From Pseudomonas bananamidigenes (GTDB lineage: Bacteria; Pseudomonadota; Gammaproteobacteria; Pseudomonadales; Pseudomonadaceae): DNA of 64,000 bases. The notes beneath the pieces were generated by a model, which was not told the origin of the DNA, ran no database searches, and was given only the letters and a program-made list of their open reading frames with translations. Both the position numbers and the translations under genes were made by a program. This document shows, piece by piece, positions 26,164 through 35,163 of this stretch (positions within the stretch are counted from its first letter, which is position 1; every line of letters starts with the position of its first letter). Where the stretch lies: contig NZ_LRUN01000011.1 of assembly GCF_001679645.1 (NCBI RefSeq), positions 1 through 64,000 on the forward strand, written 5' to 3'.

Positions 26164-27110
26164 GCGGCCTCCAGATAGGAACTGTGAATGGCGTTGCCCA
26201 ACTGGCGCACCAGTGGAATGAATTCGGTGAGCCAGGCGTGCAGCCCTTCCTCGAGGATTTCGTGGATGCCGGTGTAGCGCAGGCGTGCGTCCATTTCCGC
26301 CGCCAGCCGTTGCGCCGGGCGACCGTTGGCCCCTGGCAGTTGCGCGAGGATCTGGTCGATTTCTTCGGTGCAGGCCCGCAAAGAGCGCGGCACATCGGCA
26401 CGCAACAGCAGCAACTCGGCAACATGCCGGGCGCCGGGGGCATCGCGATAGATCTCGGTGTAAGCCTCGAACGACGACAGCGCCCGCAATAACGCACTCC
26501 ACTGGTAATAGGCGTGGGCAGTGCCGTCACTGACAGCCTCGGCCTGATCGCCGGCCATTTCATAGCGGGCGTCGAGCAGCCGCAACGTGTTGTCCGCCCG
26601 CTCGATGAAGGTACCCAGGCGAATGAAGCGGAACGCGTCGTTGCGCATGATGGTGCCGTAGGACGCACCGCGAAACAGGTGCGAACGTTCCTTGATCCAC
26701 TCGCAAAACCGGCTCATGCCATAGCGGCTGAGGCCCTGGTTGGCGATCCCGCGGATCTCCAGCCAGGTGGCGTTGATGTTCTCCCACATGTCGGCGGTGA
26801 TCCGCCCACGCACCGCGTGGGCACTGGCTCGTGCCGCGCCGAGGCAGCTGTAGATGCTCGCCGGGTTCGCAGCGTCGAGGGCGAAGAAATGCAGCAATCG
26901 CTCGGCATGCAACTCGCCGTGGCGCTCAAGGTAATCATCCAGGGTGCCGGTGATCATCAACGGCATCGCCAGTTCATGCAGGCCATCGCCACGGCCGTCC
27001 TGCGGCATCAGCGACAGCGAATAACTGACATCGAGCATGCGGGCGAGGTTTTCCGCCCGCTCCAGGTAACGCGACATCCAGTACAGATCCGAGGCAGTTC
27101 TACTTAACAT
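26160..27110 (-). CDS. Alpha-E domain-containing protein
   Basis: A 316-residue, almost entirely helical protein of the alpha-E family, opening with the family hallmark MLSRTASDLYWMSRYLERAEN. It has no catalytic motif I can identify. Alpha-E proteins nearly always occur beside, or fused to, circularly permuted ATP-grasp enzymes and are thought to assist them. It sits in the middle of the coupled cassette: 12 bp after the ATP-grasp gene and overlapping the transglutaminase gene by 4 bp. Confidence 0.92.
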   Translation of the reverse strand: MLSRTASDLYWMSRYLERAENLARMLDVSYSLSLMPQDGRGDGLHELAMPLMITGTLDDYLERHGELHAERLLHFFALDAANPASIYSCLGAARASAHAVRGRITADMWENINATWLEIRGIANQGLSRYGMSRFCEWIKERSHLFRGASYGTIMRNDAFRFIRLGTFIERADNTLRLLDARYEMAGDQAEAVSDGTAHAYYQWSALLRALSSFEAYTEIYRDAPGARHVAELLLLRADVPRSLRACTEEIDQILAQLPGANGRPAQRLAAEMDARLRYTGIHEILEEGLHAWLTEFIPLVRQLGNAIHSSYLEAA

Positions 27111-27122
27111 GGCAGGCTTCCT

Positions 27123-28532
27123 TCAGTCCTCGACCACCCAGGTGTCCTTGGTTCCGCCGCCCTGGGATGAGTTCACCACCAGAGAGCCTTCACGCAAGGC
27201 GACACGGGTCAAACCGCCGGGCACGACCCGGGTTTCGCGACCGGACAGTACGAACGGACGCAGGTCGATATGGCGCGGCGCAATGCCGTTTTCGACAAAG
27301 GTCGGACAGGTCGACAGCGACAGCGTGGGTTGCGCGATGTAGGCGTAAGGCCTGGCCTTGATCCGCTCGCGGAACGCATCGATTTCCGCCGCCGTCGCCG
27401 CCGGTCCCACGAGCATTCCGTAACCACCGGAGCCCTGGGTCTCCTTGACCACCAGATCGGCAAGATTGGCCAGCACATGGGAAAGTTCAGACGGGTTGCG
27501 GCATTGCCAGGTCGGCACGTTCTGCAGGATCGGTTCTTCATCGAGGTAGAAACGGATCATTTCGGTGACGAACGGATACACCGACTTGTCGTCCGCCACG
27601 CCGGTGCCGATCGCATTGGCCAAAACCACGTTGCCGGAGCGATAGGACGACAGCAATCCCGGCACACCAAGCATCGAGTCCGGACGGAACGCCAGCGGAT
27701 CGAGAAACGCATCGTCGAGACGGCGATAAATCACATCCACCGCTTTGGGACCGTCGGTGGTGCGCATGAAGACTTTGTCGTCGCGCACGAACAGATCGGC
27801 ACCCTCCACCAGTTCCACGCCCATTTCCCGAGCCAGGAATGCATGCTCGAAAAATGCGCTGTTGAATCGCCCCGGCGTCAGTACCACGACACTTGGGTCA
27901 TCGAGAGGGCTTGAGCTTTTCAGGGTATCGAGCAACAGGTTCGGGTAATGGTCGATGGGTGCGATGCGCTGGGCCGCGAACAGCTCGGGGAACAGGCGCA
28001 TCATCATCTTGCGGTCTTCGAGCATGTAGCTCACGCCGCTGGGCGTGCGCAGGTTGTCCTCCAGGACGTAGTAGGTGCCGTCGCCGTCGCGCACCAGATC
28101 GACGCCAGAGATGTGCGAATAGATATCGCGGTGCAGATCCAGCCCTTGCATCGCCAACTGGTATTGCTCGTTGGCCAGCACCTGCTCGGCGGGAATGATC
28201 CCGGCCTTGATGATGCGCTGCTCGTGGTAGAGGTCGGCGAGAAACATGTTCAACGCCTTGACCCGCTGGATGCAGCCGCGCTCGACGATCCGCCACTCGC
28301 TGGCGGGAATGCTGCGCGGAATGGTGTCGAAGGGAATCAGGCGTTCCGTCCCTTGCTCATCCCCATAGAGCGTGAACGTAATCCCGGCGCGATGGAACAG
28401 CAGATCGGCCTCGCGTCGCCGCTGGGCCAGCAGTTCCTCGGGTGTTTCTGCCAGCCAGCGGGCGAACTCCCGGTAATGCGGGCGAACCACGCCGCCGGCA
28501 TCGTACATTTCATCAAAACTGGTGCGGATCAT
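27123..28532 (-). CDS. Circularly permuted type 2 ATP-grasp protein
   Basis: A 469-residue amide-bond-forming enzyme of the circularly permuted ATP-grasp type 2 family. Recognisable blocks are YHEQRIIKAGIIP, DLVRDGDGTYYVLEDNLRTP (metal/ATP site), VVLTPGRFNSAFFEHAFLA and a glycine-rich loop, KETQGSGGYGMLVG. The start at 28532 (MIRTSFDEMYDAGG) is typical; the frame to 28607 adds no family-like residues. It is the first gene of the cassette. The product is predicted to be a peptide or peptide-tagged molecule; no substrate is known to me. Confidence 0.92.
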   Translation of the reverse strand: MIRTSFDEMYDAGGVVRPHYREFARWLAETPEELLAQRRREADLLFHRAGITFTLYGDEQGTERLIPFDTIPRSIPASEWRIVERGCIQRVKALNMFLADLYHEQRIIKAGIIPAEQVLANEQYQLAMQGLDLHRDIYSHISGVDLVRDGDGTYYVLEDNLRTPSGVSYMLEDRKMMMRLFPELFAAQRIAPIDHYPNLLLDTLKSSSPLDDPSVVVLTPGRFNSAFFEHAFLAREMGVELVEGADLFVRDDKVFMRTTDGPKAVDVIYRRLDDAFLDPLAFRPDSMLGVPGLLSSYRSGNVVLANAIGTGVADDKSVYPFVTEMIRFYLDEEPILQNVPTWQCRNPSELSHVLANLADLVVKETQGSGGYGMLVGPAATAAEIDAFRERIKARPYAYIAQPTLSLSTCPTFVENGIAPRHIDLRPFVLSGRETRVVPGGLTRVALREGSLVVNSSQGGGTKDTWVVED

Positions 28533-29009
28533 GCCGTACTCCTTGTCACTCCGGACATGCAGGCCATCGCAAGGCCCGTGCCATCGGCATAAACGCTTTG
28601 ATTTCAACAGGTTGGATATTCACACCGCACGCACCGCACCATTCCTGTGCGGCAAATGCCTCAACCTGATCACCCCCGCTTCATTGCGACGCAGCACCGT
28701 CGCCTATCAGCAGCATAGTCAGAGTTGATTTCACTGCCCGGCGCGGGCTGCGGATAATCCGCCCATCCGCTGCGAGACTTCCCGGGTGAAGCACGCAGCC
28801 CCACTGATCCGGCTTGCCCCGGCAAGCCCCTCCCGGCCGTAACCCTGACCGGTTCCCTCTCCTTCCGGTCTTCCCTTTCAGCCACCCTCTGCGGTGCTTT
28901 TTTTTGCTCAGTATTCTTGTTTCAGGGTTTTACCGGACGTTTTTCAAGGTGCCGAAACGACAACGGCCGACCCGAAGGTCAGCCGTTGCCGGATGTGTGG
29001 CGAGGAGGA
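28533..29009. other. 477-bp gap upstream of the ATP-grasp cassette
   Basis: It holds the promoter region of the ATP-grasp operon and the terminator of rraB. I find no convincing gene, repeat or RNA in the rest. Confidence 0.5.
28961..28988 (-). terminator. Probable terminator of rraB
   Basis: A hairpin with the outer arms CAACGGC and GCCGTTG and an inner GACC/GGTC pairing, followed on the minus strand by TCGTTTCGG. The T run is weak, so confidence is moderate. Confidence 0.6.
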
Positions 29010-29357
29010 TCAGTTCAAGCGATGGCGGTTGCGCACCTCCTGCTTCACGCCCCAGCCTTCGATGATGCCGCCCAGAGGCTCGACCACCGCCGAAAACCCC
29101 TGTTCGAAATCGCCGATGTCGTCGTAGGTTGCGTACATCACCTTGCTCAATTCCAGAAACCAGGCGCCGTCGTCACGCACACTGATCTGGGCATTGATGG
29201 ATTCACCGCGAAACTTGCCTGCCGCCCTGCGCGCCCGCTCCTCGTCCGGGAAAATGGCGTAGAACTCGATGGGATGGAATCGGGAAAAATCGAAACCGCC
29301 TTCTTTCATGCGGCGCAGCACGTTGCTGCTGATGTCTTCTTGATAGGCTGTGCTCAT
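29010..29357 (-). CDS. rraB: RraB-family regulator of ribonuclease E
   Basis: A 115-residue small cytoplasmic protein of the RraB family, which in enterics binds RNase E and damps its activity on selected RNAs. The fold is recognisable from the helix NVLRRMKEGGFDFS, the strand HPIEFYAIFPDEERARRAA and the acidic MYATYDDIGDFEQ near the C-terminus. The length and the MSTAYQEDIS start are ordinary. Whether it acts on Pseudomonas RNase E, whose scaffold differs from that of E. coli, is not shown here. Confidence 0.82.
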   Translation of the reverse strand: MSTAYQEDISSNVLRRMKEGGFDFSRFHPIEFYAIFPDEERARRAAGKFRGESINAQISVRDDGAWFLELSKVMYATYDDIGDFEQGFSAVVEPLGGIIEGWGVKQEVRNRHRLN

Positions 29358-29568
29358 GAACGTCCCCCTCGCATAGATGGATAGACTTTCCGTATTCCCT
29401 GCACCTGGCCGGACGGCTCAAGCGCTGTGACAACCGTGTTGCCGGCGGGAAAACAAGCATGTAGCTGACAAGACCAGACCTTAGCGATCCGTTCGCTGAT
29501 CTCGCTTGCAGAGTAGCCCCAGGACAGAGCCGCTGCCAAGGTCTGGTGCGTTACCGGGAAAAAGATTT

Positions 29569-29802
29569 TCAGACGGGAGTAATGCTGCGGATTTCGATGC
29601 TGTGCTGGTTTTTCAGGGTCTTCACGCCGGCGTCGGCGGTGCGACCTTCCAGGTCGTTGAGGTCAAGCTCGGCGACAACGGGCAGGAACCGTTCCTTGAT
29701 GAGCCGGGCGGCTCGCTCATGACTCGGGCATTCTTCGCAATCGAAGACTTCATCGACGGTTTCACCATGATCATCCACGAAAGTGACTTTCCACTTTGAC
29801 AT
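29569..29802 (-). CDS. Conserved small hypothetical protein
   Basis: A 77-residue soluble protein that begins MSKWKVTFVDDHGE after a strong GGAGG ribosome site. It contains a CEECPSHERAA motif whose two Cys are spaced CxxC. No domain recognised. It lies between rraB and speE on the same strand; the spacing (about 150 bp to speE) suggests its own promoter. Confidence 0.7.
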   Translation of the reverse strand: MSKWKVTFVDDHGETVDEVFDCEECPSHERAARLIKERFLPVVAELDLNDLEGRTADAGVKTLKNQHSIEIRSITPV

Positions 29803-29909
29803 CGGAGCCTCCTCGATCAAACCCGCAAATGGGCTTACATGTATCTCGACTTTTGTCAGGATTGATCGTTCAAAAGCTTTGCATCGATGCAACATGAAAA
29901 ACATTTCAT

Positions 29910-29939
29910 CTGCGGGAGCGAAGCGGCTCGCCCCCGCAG
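29910..29939 (-). terminator. Hairpin downstream of speE
   Basis: CTGCGGG pairs with CCCGCAG around a GC-rich loop 18 bp past the speE stop; on the minus strand a short ATGAAATGTTTTT follows. It is probably a terminator, or a degenerate REP-like hairpin. Confidence 0.6.
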
Positions 29940-29956
29940 TGACGGTGGCCGAACGA

Positions 29957-30832
29957 TCAGTCGTTGCCCGGTTTGTTCACCGCTTGCAGCACGTATTGCG
30001 GCAAGGCGAAGGCGCCGATGTGGATTTCAGGGTTGTAGTAGCGGGTGACGATGCCGCTGCCGATGAAGCGCTGCTGCAGCACTTCACGGCTCAGCTTGCG
30101 ATAGGCCGGGTTGGTCGAGCCCCAGGCGAACGTCATCGAACCGCCGATGTAGGTCGGCACGGCCGCCTGATAGAAGTGCCAGTCCGGGAACAGGCTGCGC
30201 AGGCGACCGGCGGTGGTTTTCACCTCGTCGATCTGCATGAACGGCGTGCCGTTCTGGGTCACAAGGATACCGCCCTCGTTCAGGCAGCGATGGCAAGCCT
30301 GATAGAAGTTTTCCGAGAACAGCACTTCGCCCGGACCGATCGGGTCGGTGGAGTCGGAAATGATCACGTCGAACTTTTCCGTGGTGGTCGCGACGAAACG
30401 CATGCCGTCGTCGATCACCAGGTTCAGGCGTGGATCGTCATAAGCGCCGCTGGAGTGGTTCGGCAGAAACTCCTTGCACATGTCGACCACAGTGCCGTCG
30501 ATTTCGACCATGGTGATGTGCTCGACGCTGGCGTGTTTGGTCACTTCGCGCAGCATGCCGCCATCGCCGCCGCCGATGATCAGCACGCGCCTGGCAGTGC
30601 CGTGGGCGAGGATCGGCACGTGGGTGAGCATTTCGTGGTAGATGAATTCATCGGCTTCGGTGGTCTGGATCACGCCGTCCAATGCCATCACACGGCCCAT
30701 GCGCGGGTTCTGGAAGATCACCAGATGCTGGTGTTCGGTGCGCACTTCGTGCAGCAGTTTTTCCATGCGAAAACGCTGGCCGTAGCCTTCGTAGAGGGTT
30801 TCCAGGTATTCGCTGGTCTTGGTGACGGTCAT
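29957..30832 (-). CDS. speE: Polyamine aminopropyltransferase (spermidine synthase) SpeE
   Basis: Transfers an aminopropyl group from decarboxylated S-adenosylmethionine to putrescine, giving spermidine and methylthioadenosine. The 291-residue protein has the nucleotide loop [15 protein letters not shown], the acidic [10 protein letters not shown], and the [15 protein letters not shown] active-site stretch. Methylthioadenosine is the input of the methionine salvage genes at 35-37 kb, a functional but unlinked connection. The start at 30832 ([18 protein letters not shown]) is the standard one. Confidence 0.95.
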   Translation of the reverse strand: MTVTKTSEYLETLYEGYGQRFRMEKLLHEVRTEHQHLVIFQNPRMGRVMALDGVIQTTEADEFIYHEMLTHVPILAHGTARRVLIIGGGDGGMLREVTKHASVEHITMVEIDGTVVDMCKEFLPNHSSGAYDDPRLNLVIDDGMRFVATTTEKFDVIISDSTDPIGPGEVLFSENFYQACHRCLNEGGILVTQNGTPFMQIDEVKTTAGRLRSLFPDWHFYQAAVPTYIGGSMTFAWGSTNPAYRKLSREVLQQRFIGSGIVTRYYNPEIHIGAFALPQYVLQAVNKPGND

Positions 30833-30969
30833 GTGAAGTGCTCCGATGAATGCGCGGGCGCCAATCGTCAGGTTCGATTGCCCGGGAAAGGCGCGCATTC
30901 TACGTTGCCGAAGATGACAGGTCGAACCTTCCGCTGACAGACGACATTTTGAAGCCGCAGAAAGGCAAA

Positions 30970-31060
30970 TGTGGGAGCGAGCTTGCTCGCGAAGAGGCCA
31001 TCCGACTCAACACATTTGCTGAATGAAAAATCGCCTTCGCGAGCAAGCTCGCTCCCACAG
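30970..31060. repeat. REPIN, GTGGGAGCGAGC family
   Basis: Two inverted REP copies (30970-30996 and about 31033-31060) with GTGGGAGC ends outermost, between the PLD-N gene and speE. Confidence 0.88.
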
Positions 31061-31084
31061 GAAAGAACCTGTTCAGTTGTGAAA

Positions 31085-31276
31085 CTAAATCCGCACATTG
31101 CCCCGCGGCCCGGCAATTGCCCAGATGATCAGGCCCAGCACCGGCAGGAGGATGATCAACAGCACCCAGAGGATTTTCATCCCGGTCTCGGCGCCGCTTT
31201 TCAGCACATTGATGATCGCCCAGATGTCGAGGGCAAGAATGATCAGGCCGATCAGGCCGTTGAACGTGGAACCCAT
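31085..31276 (-). CDS. PLDc_N domain small membrane protein
   Basis: A 63-residue protein with two hydrophobic helices (GLIGLIILALDIWAIINV and ILWVLLIILLPVLGLIIWAI) and the short C-terminal GPR. This is the phospholipase D N-terminal (PLDc_N) module on its own, the membrane anchor found before cardiolipin synthases. Stand-alone versions are common; their role is unknown. Confidence 0.88.
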   Translation of the reverse strand: MGSTFNGLIGLIILALDIWAIINVLKSGAETGMKILWVLLIILLPVLGLIIWAIAGPRGNVRI

Positions 31277-31347
31277 GGTGTCGCTCCGGAATAGTGGCGT
31301 GCACTTTTAGGATAGACGGTCACGCGCAGGGTTCCCTTTTATTGCAT

Positions 31348-31878
31348 TCAGACGTGGACGGCGACCTTCAAGGCTTCCAGCGAAGGCGCAGCGGCGATGC
31401 CCACTTCGGCGCACAGCTCCAGCACTCGCGGCACGTCGTTGCCGTAGACCAGCACCACTTGCAGCTCGTCGTCGAGCAACTGGCTGAAGTTCATCAGCGT
31501 GTAACCGCCGTTTTCCTTGTTCAGGCTGCTCATCTGCACCTGAATGCGATTCAGCGCGGTCAGGGCTTCGGTCCTGGCCAGTTGCTTGGGCTTGAGGTTG
31601 AACGCCACGTTCGGACCGAACGAGGCGATGATCCGGGCGAACAGGTCAACGTAGTTGTCGGCCTGGAACAGCACAGTCTCCGGCAGGCTGCCGACCACGA
31701 CCCACTCGCCCAGCGGAATCGGGAAGGTGTCGTCGTAGTTGATGTCCGGGTTGGCGGTCAGAAAAGCATCGGCATCGGCGTAGGCCTGTGCGGCTTCATC
31801 GGCGACCTTCTGGATCTCGTCTTCGCCCATGCAGCCGGAGCTGATTTTGCTGATGAGTTCGGCGAGTGCGGCTTTCAT
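31348..31878 (-). CDS. Hypothetical soluble protein
   Basis: A 176-residue cytoplasmic protein without signal peptide, membrane segment or motif that I recognise. It is acidic and mixed alpha/beta (helical start ALAELISKISSGCMGEDEIQ; strands around LGEWVVVGSLPETVLF). It lies 89 bp downstream of the ankyrin-repeat gene on the same strand; the two could form a pair. Normal codon use suggests a long-resident gene. Confidence 0.7.
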   Translation of the reverse strand: MKAALAELISKISSGCMGEDEIQKVADEAAQAYADADAFLTANPDINYDDTFPIPLGEWVVVGSLPETVLFQADNYVDLFARIIASFGPNVAFNLKPKQLARTEALTALNRIQVQMSSLNKENGGYTLMNFSQLLDDELQVVLVYGNDVPRVLELCAEVGIAAAPSLEALKVAVHV

Positions 31879-31967
31879 GGGGCAGGTCCTGTGGCGAAGG
31901 AATTTCGAGGGCGCGAAGGATAGCGCATTCTCGTCCTCGCCACAGAGCCGGTTGCGGATCGACGGTT

Positions 31968-32486
31968 TCAGCCCAGCAGTTTTTCCAGCTGCGCGGCGGT
32001 GTCCACGGCCCCCATGGTGCGCGCCGCATCCAGCGCGGTAACGCCGTTGGCGTCCTTGGCTTTCGGGTCGGCGCCCTGGTCGATCAGATACTCGACGATC
32101 TCGACCCGGTTGAACATCGCCGCCATCATCAATGCAGTGCGACCGTCGAAGGAAGCACCTTCAATCTGCGCCCCGCCGGCCACCAGGGCCTTGACCACGG
32201 CCAGATCGCCCTTGAACGCGGCGCCGGCAATCGGACTCTGGCCATTGCCATTGCGCTTTTCAGGATCGGCCTTGTGCTTGAGCAGCACTTGCACCGCGTC
32301 CACATGCCCGTAGTAGCTGGCGAGCATCAGCAGGGTATCGCCCTTGCTGTTGGTGAGGTTCACCGGCAAACCGGCCGTGATCAGGCGATCCAGCATCACC
32401 GCGTCACCTTCGCGCGCCTTGTTGAATACCTGCTCGGTGAATTCGGCAGCTTCTTCGGGCGTCATCTGGCGGCTTTGGTCGGACAT
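31968..32486 (-). CDS. Ankyrin repeat protein
   Basis: A 172-residue protein. A helical N-terminal cap (residues 1-40, MTPEEAAEFTEQVFNKA) is followed by about four ankyrin repeats, for example GDTLLMLASYYGHVDAVQVLL and GRTALMMAAMFNRVEIVEYLI. No signal peptide, so cytoplasmic. Ankyrin proteins bind partners; related Pseudomonas ankyrin proteins have been tied to catalase function, but no catalase gene is near. The partner may be the downstream hypothetical protein. Confidence 0.88.
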   Translation of the reverse strand: MSDQSRQMTPEEAAEFTEQVFNKAREGDAVMLDRLITAGLPVNLTNSKGDTLLMLASYYGHVDAVQVLLKHKADPEKRNGNGQSPIAGAAFKGDLAVVKALVAGGAQIEGASFDGRTALMMAAMFNRVEIVEYLIDQGADPKAKDANGVTALDAARTMGAVDTAAQLEKLLG

Positions 32487-32582
32487 GGGGCAACTCCACT
32501 TCGGTCAATCGGAAAGCCGCTAGTTTCCCGAGCGTGGCGATAGCTGTCACCCCCTTTTTTTCGAGACGGCCAATAGCCAATA

Positions 32583-34421
32583 TCAATAACGCAATTTGCC
32601 TGCGCGGATATCCGCAAGGATTTCATCCGTCACCTGTTCGTAGGTTTCAGTGCCCGGCAGCCAGGCGTAGACAGGGTCGTCCCCCGTCACGCCCGGGTCG
32701 AAGCCTTCGTTTTTAAGGCGCGTCTTCTGGTATTTGAACGTGCCGGTGGTTTCCATTTTCACCTTGACCCTCAGGAACAGCGGTACCGCGTAGGACGGCA
32801 TGCGCTGGCGGGCAAACGCCAACAGCTCGGTGAAATCCAGAGTCGCCAGGGACTCGGCCGGTGTAATCGCTGCCATCCCGGCGCGACCGTTGGTGTTGGG
32901 GATTTCCACGCCATAGGCCACGGCTTCGGAAATGTGCGGATGCTGCAGCAAGAGGTTCTCGACCTCGGTGGTCGAAACGTTCTCGCCTTTCCAGCGGTAG
33001 GTGTCGCCGAGGCGATCGACAAATTGCGCATGGCCGAAGCCGATGTTGCGCAGCAGATCACCGGTATTGAAGAAGCGGTCACCCTTGGTGAATACATCCT
33101 GCAGCACGACCTTGGCGGTTTTCTGCGGATCCGTGTAGCCATCCAGCGGCGCCTTGTCGTCGATTCGCGCCAGCAACAGCCCTCGCTCGCCCCGACCGAC
33201 CTTGCGCATGAAACCGTCGTCGCCGCGAACCGGTTCGCCGCTGTCCTGATCGTAAGCGACCAGCTCCCAGGCCATCAGCGAAAAACCGATGGTGTTGTCG
33301 AAATTGAGGATGTTGGTGAAACCGATATTGCCGTCGCTGGCTGCATACAGTTCGCAGATGTGATCCACCGCAAAGCGGGTCTTGAATTGAGCCCAGGCCC
33401 CTGGTCGCAAGCCGTTGCCGATCATCTTGCGCACGTCATGGCGGCTGTCATCGCTGCTGGCCGGCTGATCCACCAGATAACGACACAACTCGCCGACGTA
33501 GCCGATGGTGGTGGCACGGTAGCGCCGCACATCGCTCCAGAACTGACGGGCGCTGAACTTGCGGCGAATGGCGAAACCCGACGCGCCATTGACCGCCGAA
33601 CCCCAGCACACACAAAGCCCGGTGGCGTGATACAGCGGCAAGGTGCAATAGACGATGTCGTCCGGACGCATGTCGAGGGCGATCATGCCGAAGCTCGCCG
33701 AACTGCGCATCCAGCGCCCATGCTTGAACACCCCGGCCTTGGGCAACCCGGTGGTGCCGGAGGTGTAGATGTAGAAACAGGGATCGTCGAAGAAAATCTG
33801 CCGGCTGCTGGCCGGGTTGTCGCCTGGCGCATCGGCACTGGCGCTGATCAGATTGGTGTAACCCTGCGGGGCGATGCCCGGATGACTGAACGTATCCTGA
33901 TCGGCCACGAACCAGCTGCGGGCCGGCGCAATCGTCACTTGCTCGCGTACTGCTGCAAACGCTGGCAGCAACTCCTCACCAACGACGATCGCCACCGGCG
34001 CCACCAGATTGATGCTGTGGATCAGCGTGTCACGGGTCTGCGAAGTGTTCAGCAGCGCACTGACAGCACCGACCTTGGCCAGCGCCAGAATCGTCACCAG
34101 CAGTTCCGGACGGTTCTCTATGAACACGGCTACCACATCGCCTTTGCCGATGCCCTGCCCGATCAAATAATGAGCAATGCGGTTGGCCCACTGATTGACC
34201 TGGGAATAACTGAGCACCACCTCGCCCGACAGCAGCGCGGGACCCTCGGGATTGCGCAGGGTCGCTTGTTCGAATGTCCAGCCAAGGCCACAGGTCTGGG
34301 TCGGATCCTTGACGTTGGCCACCTTCAGGCCTTTCACCACCCGCGGGATGGCTTTGGCGATCGTCGGCAGTTTGCGGAGCATCATGCCCCAGGTAATCGT
34401 GTCGCCAGACGCGTGACTCAT
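32583..34421 (-). CDS. Long-chain fatty acid-CoA ligase (FATP-like acyl-CoA synthetase)
   Basis: A 612-residue adenylate-forming enzyme that activates fatty acids to acyl-CoA. The ATP/AMP signature YIYTSGTTGLPKAGV lies at about residues 195-209 (of the 34421 start), and the C-terminal hinge and catalytic region is YRWKGENVSTTEVENLL. The motif YRWKGENVSTTEV is closer to very-long-chain/FATP synthetases than to E. coli FadD. The frame runs to 34667, but MSHASGDTITWGMML is the supported start. No neighbouring genes share its pathway. Confidence 0.88.
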   Translation of the reverse strand: MSHASGDTITWGMMLRKLPTIAKAIPRVVKGLKVANVKDPTQTCGLGWTFEQATLRNPEGPALLSGEVVLSYSQVNQWANRIAHYLIGQGIGKGDVVAVFIENRPELLVTILALAKVGAVSALLNTSQTRDTLIHSINLVAPVAIVVGEELLPAFAAVREQVTIAPARSWFVADQDTFSHPGIAPQGYTNLISASADAPGDNPASSRQIFFDDPCFYIYTSGTTGLPKAGVFKHGRWMRSSASFGMIALDMRPDDIVYCTLPLYHATGLCVCWGSAVNGASGFAIRRKFSARQFWSDVRRYRATTIGYVGELCRYLVDQPASSDDSRHDVRKMIGNGLRPGAWAQFKTRFAVDHICELYAASDGNIGFTNILNFDNTIGFSLMAWELVAYDQDSGEPVRGDDGFMRKVGRGERGLLLARIDDKAPLDGYTDPQKTAKVVLQDVFTKGDRFFNTGDLLRNIGFGHAQFVDRLGDTYRWKGENVSTTEVENLLLQHPHISEAVAYGVEIPNTNGRAGMAAITPAESLATLDFTELLAFARQRMPSYAVPLFLRVKVKMETTGTFKYQKTRLKNEGFDPGVTGDDPVYAWLPGTETYEQVTDEILADIRAGKLRY

Positions 34422-34810
34422 GGCAGCTCCCGTTGGGCCTTGACGTGCAGGCCGGATTTTTATTGTCGGGCAATCGGGTGAGGCAACCGGCGCTTCTTGA
34501 GCGAGGGTCGAGGCCGAAAATACGTCAGGGCTTCTCGGGCTGTACACGCGGTTTTTGCAATGTTTTGTATCCGTCAGCGCTACAGGACGAAGCGTGATCG
34601 CGGCCCGATGCAATGGTTCCATCAGATCGACAGCAATCCCGCAAAATGCAGGATGCACGATGGCCATTCATGCAGATTGCACGACAACCTGAATTTCAAA
34701 TATCTGTAACTTATTGATTTATAAGTAATTTACAAAAACAAAAATACTGGCACAATCACTGCAACTCCCTCCGCATGCTTGCCCTTCAAGTGCATACGGA
34801 GCTGAAAGAC
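34422..34810. other. 389-bp AT-rich gap upstream of the DUF3509 gene
   Basis: It contains a 6-bp-arm palindrome (ACTTAT..ATAAGT, about 34711-34728) and a sigma54-like element at 34748-34763 described separately. No gene. It is noticeably AT-richer than the average of the window. Confidence 0.55.
34748..34763 (+). promoter_or_regulatory. Sigma54-type promoter candidate (GG-N10-GC)
   Basis: TGGCACAATCACTGCA matches the RpoN consensus TGGCACG-N4-TTGCW except at two positions and keeps the invariant GG-N10-GC spacing. It lies 48 bp before the DUF3509 start, a normal promoter distance. Confidence 0.5.
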
Positions 34811-35089
34811 ATGAGCCTGATTCAAGAAAAATTTACCTCCCTGTTCTCCAACTTCGCCGTCACTACCCAGCCACGTCCCGATGGCGGGATCCTGCTGACG
34901 CTCAAGAGCGCCGACGGCAAAGTGTTCAAGCGTGCGCTCACCTATCAGCAATTGCATGCCGCCGACCAACTGTCGTGGGCGATCAGCGCCATTCGCCGTG
35001 ATCTGGCGGAACAGGCCAGCGAGCTGCCGCAAATCGGCATGCTGCAAAGCCAGCAGCGTTTTGCCCTGCCGACCTATCACTCGATGTAA
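34811..35089 (+). CDS. DUF3509 family protein
   Basis: A 92-residue cytoplasmic protein of a family almost confined to Pseudomonas and relatives. It begins MSLIQEKFTSLFSNF, with a strand pair around GGILLTLKSADGKVFKRAL and a helix HAADQLSWAISAIRRDLAEQ. Function unknown. A sigma54-like promoter precedes it, and a strong terminator follows, so it is a single-gene unit. Confidence 0.85.
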   Translation: MSLIQEKFTSLFSNFAVTTQPRPDGGILLTLKSADGKVFKRALTYQQLHAADQLSWAISAIRRDLAEQASELPQIGMLQSQQRFALPTYHSM

Positions 35090-35107
35090 CGAACACTGCA
35101 TAAACAG

Positions 35108-35146
35108 ACAGGCCGTGGAGCTCTCGCTTCACGGCCTGTTTTTTTT
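35108..35146 (+). terminator. Terminator after the DUF3509 gene
   Basis: ACAGGCCGTG pairs with CACGGCCTGT, followed by eight Ts. On the other strand it faces the end of mtnC but has no T run there. Confidence 0.92.
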
Positions 35147-35163
35147 GCACGTCGATTATGGAA

